A DNA stretch of 64,000 nt from an uncultured Roseburia sp. (GCA_910577925.1 CAJTOI010000016.1:1-64000), one strand, 5' to 3'; positions 16,832 to 26,088 are shown, counted from the stretch's first letter. Made by a program: numbers and translations. Notes: generated by a model not told the origin, from the sequence alone.

Positions 16832-19360
16832 ATGAAGAGTGAACAGAGGAGAACCGAGAAAGTATTTGTATGGATTTATACGGTATTTTCGGCGGCAATG
16901 GCGTTTGGAATCCTTTCCTGCAGGACAGGGGAAGGAGCTGCCGCCGTGCTCATGCCGGTCGTGCTGTGCCTTGCCGGCGCCTGGATGCTCTTTCTTCGCC
17001 AGTACAGAGATTATAAGACGAGAGCATATCTTTATGCGGCGGCGATGCTGATCTGTTATTGGTGCTATGCGTCCTGTGCCAACGCTTATTATGTGGTTCT
17101 TCCCCCGTTTCTTGTGGTGGTGGCTGCGCTCGGACTTTTTAAGATTTCACGCCTGATCTGGTTTCAGACAATCGTATTTTTTGCGGCGACATTCTGGCAT
17201 TTTGCGGTTCTGCACACGCTGCGGATTTCAAGCCTGCAGGAGTTTATGCGGCTTGCGGGGCAGGTGGCCTGTGTGCTTGCGGTAGAGTATCTCCGCTGGA
17301 ATTTTATACGGATCGATATAGAGATGGAGCAGCGGCTGCGCAGGACCATTGCGACGCTCGAGGAGATGGAGCACAGCAAAGACGAGTTTATGGCGAATGT
17401 GTCCCACGAGATCCGCACGCCGTTAAATACCGTCTGCGGGATGAGCGAGCTGGCTCTGCGGGAAGAACTGCCCGCGCAGGTGCGGGAGGAAGTGTTTCAG
17501 ATACAGACGGCGGGGCGGGCCTTACAGTCCCTTGTCAGCGATGTGCTTGATTACTCGGAATTAGAGACCGGAAGGGTATCTCTTCACGAGGAACCCTACA
17601 ATTTTTCTTCCGTGATGAACGACGTCATCAATATGGCGCTCGCACAGAAGGAGGAGAAGTGTCTGGAGCTGATTGTGGACTGCGACGCGAGGATTCCCCG
17701 CGTTATGGTCGGGGACAGCGAGAAATTAAGCCGTATGATTTCCTGCCTGGTGGGAAATGCGATAAAGTTCACGGAGCGCGGCTGCGTGGCCGTGATCGTG
17801 CGGGCCAGAAAGGAGCGCTACGGCGTGAATCTGTGCGTCAGGGTAAAGGACACCGGAATCGGAATGACGCAGGAGCAGACGGAAAGCCTGTCCGGCAGTT
17901 TTAACCAGGTGGACGCCAAAAAGAACCGCAGTAAGAGCGGCATTGGGCTGGGGCTTGCCATCACCAGGCATACGGCTGATCTGATGGGCGGTTTTCTCAA
18001 GGTGAGCAGTAGGCAGGGAGCGGGGAGTGAGTTCCGTCTGGTGATTCCGCAGCGGGTGGAGGATGAGCGGCCGCTGTTTGTCGTAAAGGATGCGGAGCAG
18101 ATTCGCGTGGGGCTCTACATCGATACCGAAAAATACAGCATCAGCGAGATCCGCGACAATTATATGGCGGTGATTTCCAATATGGCAGAGCAGCTGCAGG
18201 TAAATCTGACCCAATGCAGAAGTCTCCCGGAACTCAGGCGGAAAACGGAGCGGAATGCTTTTACGCATGTGATGATTGCCATAGACGAATACAGGGAGGA
18301 TCCGTCTTATTTTGATGCGCTTTCGATGCGTATGCCGGTGGCGCTCGTACTTGACCGCACAGATGATGCAGAGGTCGGCGGGAACTTCAGACGGCTTTAC
18401 AAACCGTTTTATGCGCTGTCCGTCACGAATATCTTAAACGGGCGGAATCTTACGCAGCGGAGGGACGGCAGCCACTATCTTGAGCAGCGTTTTACGGCGC
18501 CGGATGCGAGTGTGCTGGTGGTGGACGACAGCGCGATGAACCTGAAAGTGATGGAAGGGCTGCTCCGCCCCTACGGGCTGCATCTTTTTACGGCCATGAG
18601 CGGGGAGGAAGCGCTCCGGATGCTGGAGTGGGCGCAGTATGATCTGATTTTTATGGACCATATGATGCCGAGAATGGACGGTGTGGAGACGCTGCACCGG
18701 ATCCGAAAAAAGAGCCGAAAATACTGTCAGACCGTTCCGGTCGTTGCGCTGACGGCGAATGCAATCGGCGGCGCGCGCGAGATGTTTCTTTCGGAGGGAT
18801 TTTTTGATTTTGTGGCAAAACCGATTGAGGTGGCAAATCTCGAGCGCGTCCTGAGAAAATACCTTCCGCCCGAGATGATTCTTGAGCGCGGGGCGCAGAC
18901 CGAAGAGGAGCCGGCGCCCGGGGCACAAGTACCAGCGCAAAAGGGGGAAGCGTCCGGGGCAAAAGCATGTGCCGAAGAGGCAAAAGCATGTGCCGAAGAG
19001 GAGCCGGCGGATGAAAAGAACCGGATAGATTTGGAGCAGGGAATCTTGTACTGCGGCGGGGAGATGGAAGATTATCTGGCGGTGTCTGCCGTATACTGCA
19101 GCACGATGCCGGATAAATGCAGTCAGATGAGGCAGCTTTTGTCGGAGCGGAACTGGAAAGAGTATACGGTTCTGGTTCATGCGCTCAAGAGTACTTCTCT
19201 TGCGATTGGCGCGGCGGAACTCTCGGAGATGGCAAAGAGGCAGGAGGAGGCCGGCAAAGAGGCGCGGGAGGATGTCCTGCTGGCGAATCACGAAGCGCTG
19301 ATGCAGGAATATGAGCTTGTCTGTGCGGAAATCAGGCGAAGATGGGGGGACGGGGCATGA
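16832..19360 (+). CDS. Hybrid histidine kinase with receiver and Hpt domains
   Basis: 842 residues. The N-terminal ~155 residues hold about five or six membrane segments with short loops. A HisKA domain follows (His192 in N-V-S-H-E-I-R-T-P-L-N), then a HATPase (D-T-G-I-G-M and G-I-G-L-G-L-A), an unassigned region (about 420-540) that looks like a degenerate receiver, a full receiver (Asp609 in F-M-D-H-M-M-P) and a C-terminal Hpt (His783 in V-H-A-L-K-S-T-S). A His-Asp-His relay is therefore complete in one chain, but no output response regulator lies nearby. Before the Hpt the linker contains a duplicated 7-residue unit A-K-A-C-A-E-E. The next kinase overlaps by 4 bases (ATGA), so the two are translated together. 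Confidence 0.9.
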   Translation: MKSEQRRTEKVFVWIYTVFSAAMAFGILSCRTGEGAAAVLMPVVLCLAGAWMLFLRQYRDYKTRAYLYAAAMLICYWCYASCANAYYVVLPPFLVVVAALGLFKISRLIWFQTIVFFAATFWHFAVLHTLRISSLQEFMRLAGQVACVLAVEYLRWNFIRIDIEMEQRLRRTIATLEEMEHSKDEFMANVSHEIRTPLNTVCGMSELALREELPAQVREEVFQIQTAGRALQSLVSDVLDYSELETGRVSLHEEPYNFSSVMNDVINMALAQKEEKCLELIVDCDARIPRVMVGDSEKLSRMISCLVGNAIKFTERGCVAVIVRARKERYGVNLCVRVKDTGIGMTQEQTESLSGSFNQVDAKKNRSKSGIGLGLAITRHTADLMGGFLKVSSRQGAGSEFRLVIPQRVEDERPLFVVKDAEQIRVGLYIDTEKYSISEIRDNYMAVISNMAEQLQVNLTQCRSLPELRRKTERNAFTHVMIAIDEYREDPSYFDALSMRMPVALVLDRTDDAEVGGNFRRLYKPFYALSVTNILNGRNLTQRRDGSHYLEQRFTAPDASVLVVDDSAMNLKVMEGLLRPYGLHLFTAMSGEEALRMLEWAQYDLIFMDHMMPRMDGVETLHRIRKKSRKYCQTVPVVALTANAIGGAREMFLSEGFFDFVAKPIEVANLERVLRKYLPPEMILERGAQTEEEPAPGAQVPAQKGEASGAKACAEEAKACAEEEPADEKNRIDLEQGILYCGGEMEDYLAVSAVYCSTMPDKCSQMRQLLSERNWKEYTVLVHALKSTSLAIGAAELSEMAKRQEEAGKEAREDVLLANHEALMQEYELVCAEIRRRWGDGA
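18959..19000 (+). repeat. 21-base tandem duplication in the kinase linker
   Basis: A 21-base unit starting GCAAAAGCATG is repeated exactly (18959-18979 and 18980-19000), giving a doubled A-K-A-C-A-E-E in the linker before the Hpt domain. It keeps the frame and is probably a slippage duplication. Confidence 0.85.
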
Positions 19361-22041
19361 TTCGGAGAAGAATCAAACGCATGGCGGAGTGGATGAACAA
19401 TTCGGAGATCGAGCTGAATGTGCGCATGCTGTATCTGATTATCTACTGCGGACTCGCGGCTGCCGTAGTCGGAACCGTCGGCACGATTGTAATTCGTTCG
19501 CCGCTTATAAGTATTTTTGCAAGCGCGATGGTGGCGCTTTCGGTGCTGGTAATTCTGCTTGTGATGCGCCGCCTGAAAAATCATGATATATTTACGGTGG
19601 CGCTGGTGGTCATTGTCAATCTGGTGTTGCTTCCGGCCATTTTCTTTACGGGCGGAGGCGTGTACAGCAGTATGAACACATGGTTTGCGCTGGGATTTCT
19701 GTTCTGTTTTCTGCTGCTGTCGGGCAGAAAGCTCGCGGTGATGCTTACGCTGTGCATAATCTGGGATACGGCATGCTTTGCGGCGGCTTATTTCCGGCCG
19801 GAGTTTGTGACGCCTCTCGAGTCGCGGCTGTCGTATTTTGTGGACACCTATATCGGCATGATCGTGCTGGCGCTCTGTATCGGCGCGCTGGTGATCTTCC
19901 AGAAAAAGCTGTACGAGAGAGAGCGGAGTATCAGCAGGCAGCGTCAGCTTGAAGTCGAGGAGGCAAACCGCACCAAAAGCAGGTTTCTCGCCAATATGAG
20001 CCATGAAATCCGCACGCCGATCAACACGATTATCGGCTTAAATGAGATGAATCTGCGCGAACAGCTGTCGACTGAGGTGGAGGAGAACTGCATAAATGTT
20101 CAGCAGGCCGGAAGGCTGCTGCTGTCGCTGATTAACGATATTCTCGACCTCTCAAAGATCGAGTCGGGCAGGATGGAGATCGTCCAAAGGCAGTACGAAA
20201 CGGGAGAAATGCTCAGTGAGCTCGTCAACATCAACTGGGTCCGCGCACACGAAAAAAAGCTGGAATTTGTGCTGGATATCGATCCGGATATCCCGTCGAT
20301 GCTTTTCGGGGATGATGTGCGCATCAAGCAGGTGCTGACAAATATGATTTCAAACGCCATCAAATACACGCAGAAGGGGACCGTCACGCTGCGGGCAAAG
20401 AGCGAACAGCTGGACGGAAACCGCATTCTGCTGCGTCTTGCGGTATCCGACACCGGCATCGGCATCCGCAAAGAAGATACGGCATATCTGTTTGAATCCT
20501 TCAAGCGCGTGGATGAAGAGAAAAACCACGCCATTGAGGGGACGGGACTGGGCCTTGCCATCTCCAAGCAGCTGGTGGATCTGATGGGAGGAGAGATACG
20601 CGTGGACAGTATCTACCAGCGGGGCTCGACATTTACGGTAACATTAGAGCAGGAGATTGTGGATGACGCGCCGATCGGGGCCGTATCGGAATTTTTGAAA
20701 AACAGGCAGGGCCGGGCGTCGTATAAACAGAGTTTTGAAGCGCCGGAAGCCAGGGTTTTGGTCGTGGATGACAATGAGATGAACTGTATGGTGGCGAGAA
20801 AGCTGCTGCGGGCGACGAAGGTTCAGGTGGATGCCGCGGCGAGCGGGGAGGAATGTCTCAAGATGGTGCGCAGGCGGTACTACCATGTGATTTTCATGGA
20901 TCACAGGATGCCCGGGATGGACGGTTTTGAGACGTTAGAGCGGCTTCGTTCGCAGGAAAACGGTCTGTGCAGAGAGACGCCGGTCATTGCGCTGACCGCG
21001 AACGGGGTCTCGGGAGCGGATAAGGTATATCTGCAGAACGGTTTTTCCGGATATCTGATGAAGCCCGTGAGCGGGGCGCTGCTCGAGGCGATGCTGTTCC
21101 GATTCCTGCCGCCGGAGCTGGTGGAGTACAGCGGCGCGGAGGAGACGCAGGAGAAGGACGAGGAGGCGAGGCTGCAGCTGCTTCACACCGGCGCGCGCAG
21201 GCTGATCTGTATTACGACAGACAGTGTCAGCGATTTGCCGTCGCATCTGCCGGAGCAGTTTCACATACGCCGTATGCACTATTATGTGGAGACGGAAAAT
21301 GCCCGTTTTTGTGACGGGGAAGAGATTTCCTCCGATAATCTGACTGCTTACCTAAACGGCGCGGGCCGCGCGGCGCGCTCCGAGGCGCCGGCGGTGGAAG
21401 ATTACGAATCGTTTTTTGCGGATACGCTCGCGGAGGCGGTTCAGGTGATCCACATCAGTATGGGAAAAGGAGCCAGCCAGGGGTATGATCGGGCGGTACA
21501 GGCCGCGAGAGGCTTTGACAATGTCTATGTCGTGGACTCCGGGCATCTGTCGAGCGGTATGGGACTGATTGTACTGCGGGCCGCGCAGATGGCGGGCCAA
21601 AATCACACGGCGGAAGAGATTATCGCGGAGATCGAGCGGATGCGGGATGCGGTTTCCACCAGCTTTATTGTGCCGTCGCCGGAGAGCATGTATCACGGCG
21701 GCAAAATCGGCAGGCGGATGCGCTGGCTCTGCAGTACGTTCCAGCTGCAGCCGATCTTTTCCATGAGGGAGAGCCGGGTTGTGTGCGACGGTATCTGCGG
21801 CGGGACGACGGCGGAGGGATATCGGACCTATATCCGGCGCAGACTGAAAGGAAAAAAGAATATCGATACCCGGGTTTTGTTTTTTACTTATGCGGGATGT
21901 TCCGTGGAGCTGCGCCGGGAACTGCTGGCGGAGGTGGCGAAGTACCAGAGCTTTGATCGCGTGATCGAGCAGAAGGCGTCGGCGGCGAGCACAAGCAACT
22001 GCGGCCTGGGCACGTTTGGACTTATGTATCTGAAAAAATAA
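19357..22041 (+). CDS. Hybrid histidine kinase fused to a DegV lipid-binding domain
   Basis: 894 residues from the ATG overlapping the previous stop (ATGA). Residues 24-185 hold about six membrane segments. A HisKA domain (His216 in N-M-S-H-E-I-R-T-P-I-N), a HATPase (D-T-G-I-G-I; G-T-G-L-G-L-A) and a receiver (Asp515 in F-M-D-H-R-M-P-G-M-D-G) follow. Residues 616-894 form a DegV (EDD) domain: I-T-T-D-S-V-S-D-L-P at its start, I-H-I-S-M-G-K-G-A-S-Q-G-Y, V-V-D-S-G-H-L-S-S-G-M-G, and a C-terminal G-L-G-T-F-G-L-M-Y. DegV/FakB proteins bind fatty acids. The usual H-T-G-P-G near the end is replaced by S-N-C-G-L-G. There is no Hpt, so it may use that of the upstream kinase. Fatty-acid-controlled signalling is inference. 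Confidence 0.9.
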   Translation: MIRRRIKRMAEWMNNSEIELNVRMLYLIIYCGLAAAVVGTVGTIVIRSPLISIFASAMVALSVLVILLVMRRLKNHDIFTVALVVIVNLVLLPAIFFTGGGVYSSMNTWFALGFLFCFLLLSGRKLAVMLTLCIIWDTACFAAAYFRPEFVTPLESRLSYFVDTYIGMIVLALCIGALVIFQKKLYERERSISRQRQLEVEEANRTKSRFLANMSHEIRTPINTIIGLNEMNLREQLSTEVEENCINVQQAGRLLLSLINDILDLSKIESGRMEIVQRQYETGEMLSELVNINWVRAHEKKLEFVLDIDPDIPSMLFGDDVRIKQVLTNMISNAIKYTQKGTVTLRAKSEQLDGNRILLRLAVSDTGIGIRKEDTAYLFESFKRVDEEKNHAIEGTGLGLAISKQLVDLMGGEIRVDSIYQRGSTFTVTLEQEIVDDAPIGAVSEFLKNRQGRASYKQSFEAPEARVLVVDDNEMNCMVARKLLRATKVQVDAAASGEECLKMVRRRYYHVIFMDHRMPGMDGFETLERLRSQENGLCRETPVIALTANGVSGADKVYLQNGFSGYLMKPVSGALLEAMLFRFLPPELVEYSGAEETQEKDEEARLQLLHTGARRLICITTDSVSDLPSHLPEQFHIRRMHYYVETENARFCDGEEISSDNLTAYLNGAGRAARSEAPAVEDYESFFADTLAEAVQVIHISMGKGASQGYDRAVQAARGFDNVYVVDSGHLSSGMGLIVLRAAQMAGQNHTAEEIIAEIERMRDAVSTSFIVPSPESMYHGGKIGRRMRWLCSTFQLQPIFSMRESRVVCDGICGGTTAEGYRTYIRRRLKGKKNIDTRVLFFTYAGCSVELRRELLAEVAKYQSFDRVIEQKASAASTSNCGLGTFGLMYLKK

Positions 22042-22047
22042 AAAAAT

Positions 22048-22078
22048 GCGGACGGATGCAACCGTCCGCGTTTTTTTT
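22048..22078 (+). terminator. Intrinsic terminator after the kinase pair
   Basis: GCGGACGG (22048-22055) pairs with CCGTCCGC (22062-22069) around a 6-base loop, followed by eight T. It separates the kinase operon from the serpin gene. Confidence 0.88.
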
Positions 22079-22110
22079 CGTCTGTCATAGTAAGAGAGGA
22101 GGAATGAGTG

Positions 22111-23373
22111 ATGAAGAAAAGATGGTGTGCATATCTTCTCGGCGGCTGCCTTGCGGCAGGACTGCTCGGTTGCGGGGAGTCGGCCGATGCCGGTGCGGCG
22201 GATCTCACGGAGTCATACCGCAGGGGAGTGAAGGATAACGAAATCCGCGAAAGCTCGGAGGAATTTAAGAAGGCGTATACGGAATTTGCCGTCGCGCTGC
22301 TGTCGGGCGGCCGCAGCGGCAGAGAAGGAAAAAATACGATGGTCTCACCGCTGTCGGTGATGACGGCGCTCGAGATGACGAGAGCCGGTGCGGCGGGTGA
22401 TACGCTCGCCCAGATGGATCAGACTCTCTATTCCGGGATGATCGCGGCAAAGGGAAAAGAAGAGCTGATGACGTTTGCCAACCGCCTGCCGAATACAAAT
22501 AAGGTGCGTTTTCACATGGCGGATTCTGTCTGGTTCCGCGATGACGCGGAGCGTTTTGTGCCGGATGAAAATTTTCTTCGGACGGAGGCCGAGGAGTATG
22601 ATGCGTCCGTTTTTTCCGCGGCTTTTGACGCGGATACCTGTGATACCATCAATCAGTGGGTGTCGCGGGAGACGGACGGCATGGTGCCCGAGATTGTGGA
22701 CCAGATCCCGGAGGACGCCGTGATGTACCTTGTGAATGCGATGGCGTTTCAGGGGGAATGGGAGGAAGTCTACCGGGAGAACCAGCTTGGGCCGGCGGAG
22801 TTTACCTGTGCGGACGGCAGCACGGCGGAGATTACAATGATGTACGGAGAAGAGAAGACTTATCTGGAAAACGAGGATGCGGTTGGCTTTGTGAAACCGT
22901 ATAAGGATGGCTATGCGTTTGCGGCGCTGCTGCCGCGCGGAGATTTGTCCCTTGACGAATACCTAGGAATGTTAGACGCAGAGACGTTTCTTGGCCTGCT
23001 TGCAGGGGCATCGGACGAGAAAGTCGAGACGGGGCTGCCGAAGTTTACGGCGGAGACGGGGCTTGAGCTGTCGGAGCTTCTCTCGGAAATGGGAATGCCG
23101 CTGGCCTTTGACGTGCAGAATGCTGATTTCTCGGTGATGGGAAGCTGCCCGAACGGGGAAAATATCTGTATCAGCAGGGTACTGCACAGGACGTATATTG
23201 ATGTCAACGAGACAGGGACAAAAGCGGCTGCTGCCGCTGTGGTTGAGATGATAGCAGGATACGCGCTTTCGGAGGAGCCGAAGCGGGTGATTCTTGACCG
23301 GCCGTTTGTGTATGCGATTATTGAGGAGGAGAGCGGTCTGCCGGTGTTTATCGGAACGGTGGAGGCGCTTTAG
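22111..23373 (+). CDS. Lipoprotein serpin (serine protease inhibitor)
   Basis: 420 residues. A lipoprotein signal ends L-L-G-C (Cys21), so the protein should be anchored on the outer face of the membrane. The serpin fold is recognised by T-M-V-S-P-L-S-V-M-T-A-L-E-M near the N-terminus, V-N-A-M-A-F-Q-G-E-W and the hinge D-V-N-E-T-G-T-K-A-A-A-A-A. The Ala-rich hinge is of the inhibitory type. Counting from its Glu, the scissile bond falls in the M-I-A-G-Y-A-L stretch, which suggests a protease that accepts small residues. AGGAGG lies 8 bases before the ATG. The stop codon leads directly into the ribosome site of the ECF sigma gene, so inhibitor and sigma factor look co-expressed. Targets could be host or neighbouring bacterial proteases. 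Confidence 0.92.
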   Translation: MKKRWCAYLLGGCLAAGLLGCGESADAGAADLTESYRRGVKDNEIRESSEEFKKAYTEFAVALLSGGRSGREGKNTMVSPLSVMTALEMTRAGAAGDTLAQMDQTLYSGMIAAKGKEELMTFANRLPNTNKVRFHMADSVWFRDDAERFVPDENFLRTEAEEYDASVFSAAFDADTCDTINQWVSRETDGMVPEIVDQIPEDAVMYLVNAMAFQGEWEEVYRENQLGPAEFTCADGSTAEITMMYGEEKTYLENEDAVGFVKPYKDGYAFAALLPRGDLSLDEYLGMLDAETFLGLLAGASDEKVETGLPKFTAETGLELSELLSEMGMPLAFDVQNADFSVMGSCPNGENICISRVLHRTYIDVNETGTKAAAAAVVEMIAGYALSEEPKRVILDRPFVYAIIEEESGLPVFIGTVEAL

Positions 23374-23382
23374 GAGAGCACG

Positions 23383-23940
23383 ATGGAAGACGAGAAGATC
23401 ATAGATCTGTATTGGGAGAGGAGCCAGCAGGCGATTACTCTGACCGAACAGAAGTACGGTCGCTACTGCGGCCGGATTGCGGACAATGTGCTGCACAACA
23501 GGGAAGACTGCGAGGAGTGTCTCAACGATACCTGGCTTCGCGCGTGGAATTCCATGCCCACGGAACGGCCCACGGTACTGCAGGCATTTCTCGGAGCGAT
23601 CACGCGGAATCTCTCGCTTGATCTGTACCGCAGGAAGCATTCGGCGAAGCGCGGAGGGGGCGAGCTGCCCTATATTTTCGACGAGCTGCAGGATTGTTTG
23701 GGGACGGACGAAACGGCAAGAGAGATGGAGCGTATGGAGCTTGCGGAAAGCTTAAACCGGTTTCTCGCAGAACTCGGGAAAGAAAACCGCGTGATGTTTG
23801 TGCGCCGGTACTGGTATATGGACAGCATCGCGGAGATTGCCGCGCGCATGGGCTGCGGTGAGAGCAGGGTAAAGTCCCGCCTGTCCCGCCTGCGGAAAGG
23901 CCTGTACAGACAGCTGAAAAGTGAGGGAATTGTCCTATGA
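23383..23940 (+). CDS. ECF-type RNA polymerase sigma factor
   Basis: 185 residues with the sigma-70 region 2 (V-L-H-N-R-E-D-C-E-E-C-L-N-D-T-W-L-R-A-W) and region 4 helix-turn-helix (Y-M-D-S-I-A-E-I-A-A-R-M-G-C-G-E-S-R-V-K-S-R-L-S-R-L), and no region 3, as in ECF factors. Its ribosome site is formed by the serpin stop itself (TAGGAG). The following membrane protein starts within its stop codon (ATGA), the usual arrangement for a sigma/anti-sigma pair. It probably controls a cell-envelope response that includes the serpin gene. No autoregulated promoter was identified. Confidence 0.92.
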   Translation: MEDEKIIDLYWERSQQAITLTEQKYGRYCGRIADNVLHNREDCEECLNDTWLRAWNSMPTERPTVLQAFLGAITRNLSLDLYRRKHSAKRGGGELPYIFDELQDCLGTDETAREMERMELAESLNRFLAELGKENRVMFVRRYWYMDSIAEIAARMGCGESRVKSRLSRLRKGLYRQLKSEGIVL

Positions 23941-24935
23941 AAACAGACGCGATCATGGATGCGATAGGGGAGATTGATTTTAAATATGTGCAGGAGGCGG
24001 AGGAATACCGGGCGGAACGCAACCCCGGGGGCCGGAGTGCGGCACGGAGCAGGTCCGGCGGCTATAAAAAGCTGCTTCCGCTTGCGGCCTGTCTGGTGCT
24101 GGCGCTTGGGGCCGGAGCCTACGGCCTGCGGTACGGCGCGGGAGAAGGAGCCGATGCCGGAGGCATGTCCGGTGCGGCGGAAGAAAGCGTTGATATGGCA
24201 GACAGTGCGCCGATGGAAGGCGCTGCTGCGGAGAGCGGCGGGCAGAAGGAGAGCGCAGAGGAGTCCGGAGCGGGAGCAATGGATGCGGGAGCAGCGGATT
24301 CGGGAGCGGAAGAGTGCCGGGAAGCGGAGAACATGATGGAGACGGGAATTGCCGGAGAGCAGGTTTATGTCAATGAGATCACGGAAGTCACACGCATCTG
24401 CTATGATATCGCGGGCCCGGTGCGGACGGAATATTATTCGGCCGATACGCTCGAGGGCTATTACGGGACGAAACTTGTGCCGCAGACAATTCCGGAGGAT
24501 CTGCGCATGTCGGAGGAGCTTTCGGAGACGAAACATGCCGCTGCGGAGGATCTTTCGTCCGGTGAGGTCGAGGGGAGTACGGCGCCATTCGCGGTCGGCT
24601 ATGATGCGGAGGGGAATGTCGTCGACGACAACAACCGGCTCTGCTGGCAGAATGAGGACGGGACGAGAAGTCTTGTGATTGCGGCCTACACGGTGCCCGC
24701 AGGGGAGGTGCTTTCCTTCCCGCAGGAAGATTTGAAGTATTCATTGATTGCGGGCCGTGAGGTGATGCTGACCCATTTTGCGGACGGACAGGGGGCGGAC
24801 AATTATCTGGCATATTATGTGAAAAACGGCGTGACCGTGACGGCGGAGTCCTGCGGCATGACGCAGGAGGAACTTCTGAACGTGCTCTGGGAGCTGCTTG
24901 CGGAAGAGCCCCGGCTCTATAACCGGGCAGAATAG
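23937..24935 (+). CDS. Probable membrane-anchored anti-sigma factor
   Basis: 332 residues. The N-terminus (M-D-A-I-G-E-I-D-F-K-Y-V) is cytosolic. One membrane helix follows at about 43-61 (L-L-P-L-A-A-C-L-V-L-A-L-G), then a low-complexity Glu/Ala/Gly linker (about 65-135) and an extracytoplasmic domain of about 190 residues without a motif I recognise. Its start overlaps the sigma gene stop by 4 bases, which is the best reason to call it an anti-sigma factor. There is no clear zinc-binding HxxxCxxC motif, so it is not a ZAS-type anti-sigma. The outer domain may sense protease activity or envelope damage (inference). Confidence 0.65.
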   Translation: MKTDAIMDAIGEIDFKYVQEAEEYRAERNPGGRSAARSRSGGYKKLLPLAACLVLALGAGAYGLRYGAGEGADAGGMSGAAEESVDMADSAPMEGAAAESGGQKESAEESGAGAMDAGAADSGAEECREAENMMETGIAGEQVYVNEITEVTRICYDIAGPVRTEYYSADTLEGYYGTKLVPQTIPEDLRMSEELSETKHAAAEDLSSGEVEGSTAPFAVGYDAEGNVVDDNNRLCWQNEDGTRSLVIAAYTVPAGEVLSFPQEDLKYSLIAGREVMLTHFADGQGADNYLAYYVKNGVTVTAESCGMTQEELLNVLWELLAEEPRLYNRAE

Positions 24936-24959
24936 CGCGTATAAGTCTCCGGAATAATC

Positions 24960-24988
24960 TTGACACCCCAAAAAGAAAGTATCATAAT
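24960..24988 (+). promoter_or_regulatory. Consensus promoter for ilvE
   Basis: TTGACA (24960-24965), a 17-base spacer and CATAAT (24983-24988) form a near-consensus housekeeping promoter, ending 32 bases before the ilvE start. Confidence 0.8.
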
Positions 24989-25020
24989 TGGTTTCAAGAA
25001 TTGAGTATGGAGGCGGAGCT

Positions 25021-26085
25021 ATGGAGATCAGATTTGAGAAGAGAGATGTGTTAAAGGAGAAGCCGGATCAGAAAAACCTGGGCTTTGGCAAATATATGAC
25101 GGACTATATGTTTGTTATGGACTGGACAAAAGAGGAGGGGTGGAAGGACGCGCGGATCGTGCCGTATGCGCCGATCACGCTTGACCCGGCCTGTGTGACG
25201 CTCCACTATGCGCAGGAGACCTTTGAGGGGCTCAAAGCCTACCGCACGGACGAGGGGAAGATTCAGCTGTTCCGCCCGGAGATGAATGCGAGACGTATGA
25301 TAACATCAAACGAGAGGCTCTGCATGCCGGGATTTCCGGAGGATATGTTTGTGGAGGCGGTGAAGGCGCTGGTGAAAGTGGAGCAGGACTGGGTTCCTTC
25401 GGAGCCGGAGACCTCTCTTTATATCCGTCCGTTTATGTTCGCCACGGAGTCTGCGCTGGGCGTGCATATGGCAACTTCCTATAAGTTTATGATTATCTGC
25501 TGTCCGGTGGGCGCTTACTATGCGGAGGGCATCAATCCGGTCAGAATCCTTGTGGAGGACGAGCTGGTCCGCGCGGTCAAGGGCGGAACCGGATTTACAA
25601 AGTGCGGCGGCAATTATGCGGGGTCCATCCTCGGCCAGGTGAAGGCCGAGAAGCTGGGATATTCGCAGGTGCTCTGGCTCGACGGAGAACAGCGCAAGTA
25701 TGTGGAGGAAGTCGGAACGATGAACATTATGTTCAAGATTGCCGGCGAGATTTATACGGCGCCCATTGAGGGGACCGTGCTTGCAGGCGTCACGAGAGAC
25801 TCGATGATTCATATCTTGAGAGACTGGGGCTACACGGTGAACGAGACGAGGCTTTCCATCGACGATTTGATGAAAGCCGGATGCGACGGCACGCTTGAGG
25901 AGATCTTTGGGACCGGAACCGCGGCGGTTATCTCGCCGGTGGGCGAGCTGCGCTACCGGGAGGATACGGTGATTGTAAATGATTTTAAGATCGGGGAACT
26001 GACACGGAAGCTCTACGATACCCTGACCGGTATTCAGTGGGGCAAGCTGGAAGACAAATACGGATGGACAGTCGAGGTAAAATAA
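25021..26085 (+). CDS. ilvE: Branched-chain amino acid aminotransferase
   Basis: 354 residues of fold-type IV PLP enzyme. The ATG at 25021 is chosen because GGAGGCGGAG lies just upstream; the frame extends further but without support. Visible family features are A-P-I-T-L-D-P-A and Y-A-Q-E-T-F-E-G-L-K-A-Y near the start, the PLP lysine in F-T-K-C-G-G-N-Y-A-G, Q-V-L-W-L-D-G, and T-G-T-A-A-V-I-S-P-V-G near the end. It interconverts Leu, Ile and Val with their 2-oxo acids in the cytoplasm. It stands alone with its own promoter and is followed after 3 bases by a sugar-epimerase-like gene that has no obvious metabolic link. Confidence 0.95.
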   Translation: MEIRFEKRDVLKEKPDQKNLGFGKYMTDYMFVMDWTKEEGWKDARIVPYAPITLDPACVTLHYAQETFEGLKAYRTDEGKIQLFRPEMNARRMITSNERLCMPGFPEDMFVEAVKALVKVEQDWVPSEPETSLYIRPFMFATESALGVHMATSYKFMIICCPVGAYYAEGINPVRILVEDELVRAVKGGTGFTKCGGNYAGSILGQVKAEKLGYSQVLWLDGEQRKYVEEVGTMNIMFKIAGEIYTAPIEGTVLAGVTRDSMIHILRDWGYTVNETRLSIDDLMKAGCDGTLEEIFGTGTAAVISPVGELRYREDTVIVNDFKIGELTRKLYDTLTGIQWGKLEDKYGWTVEVK

Positions 26086-26088
26086 ATT

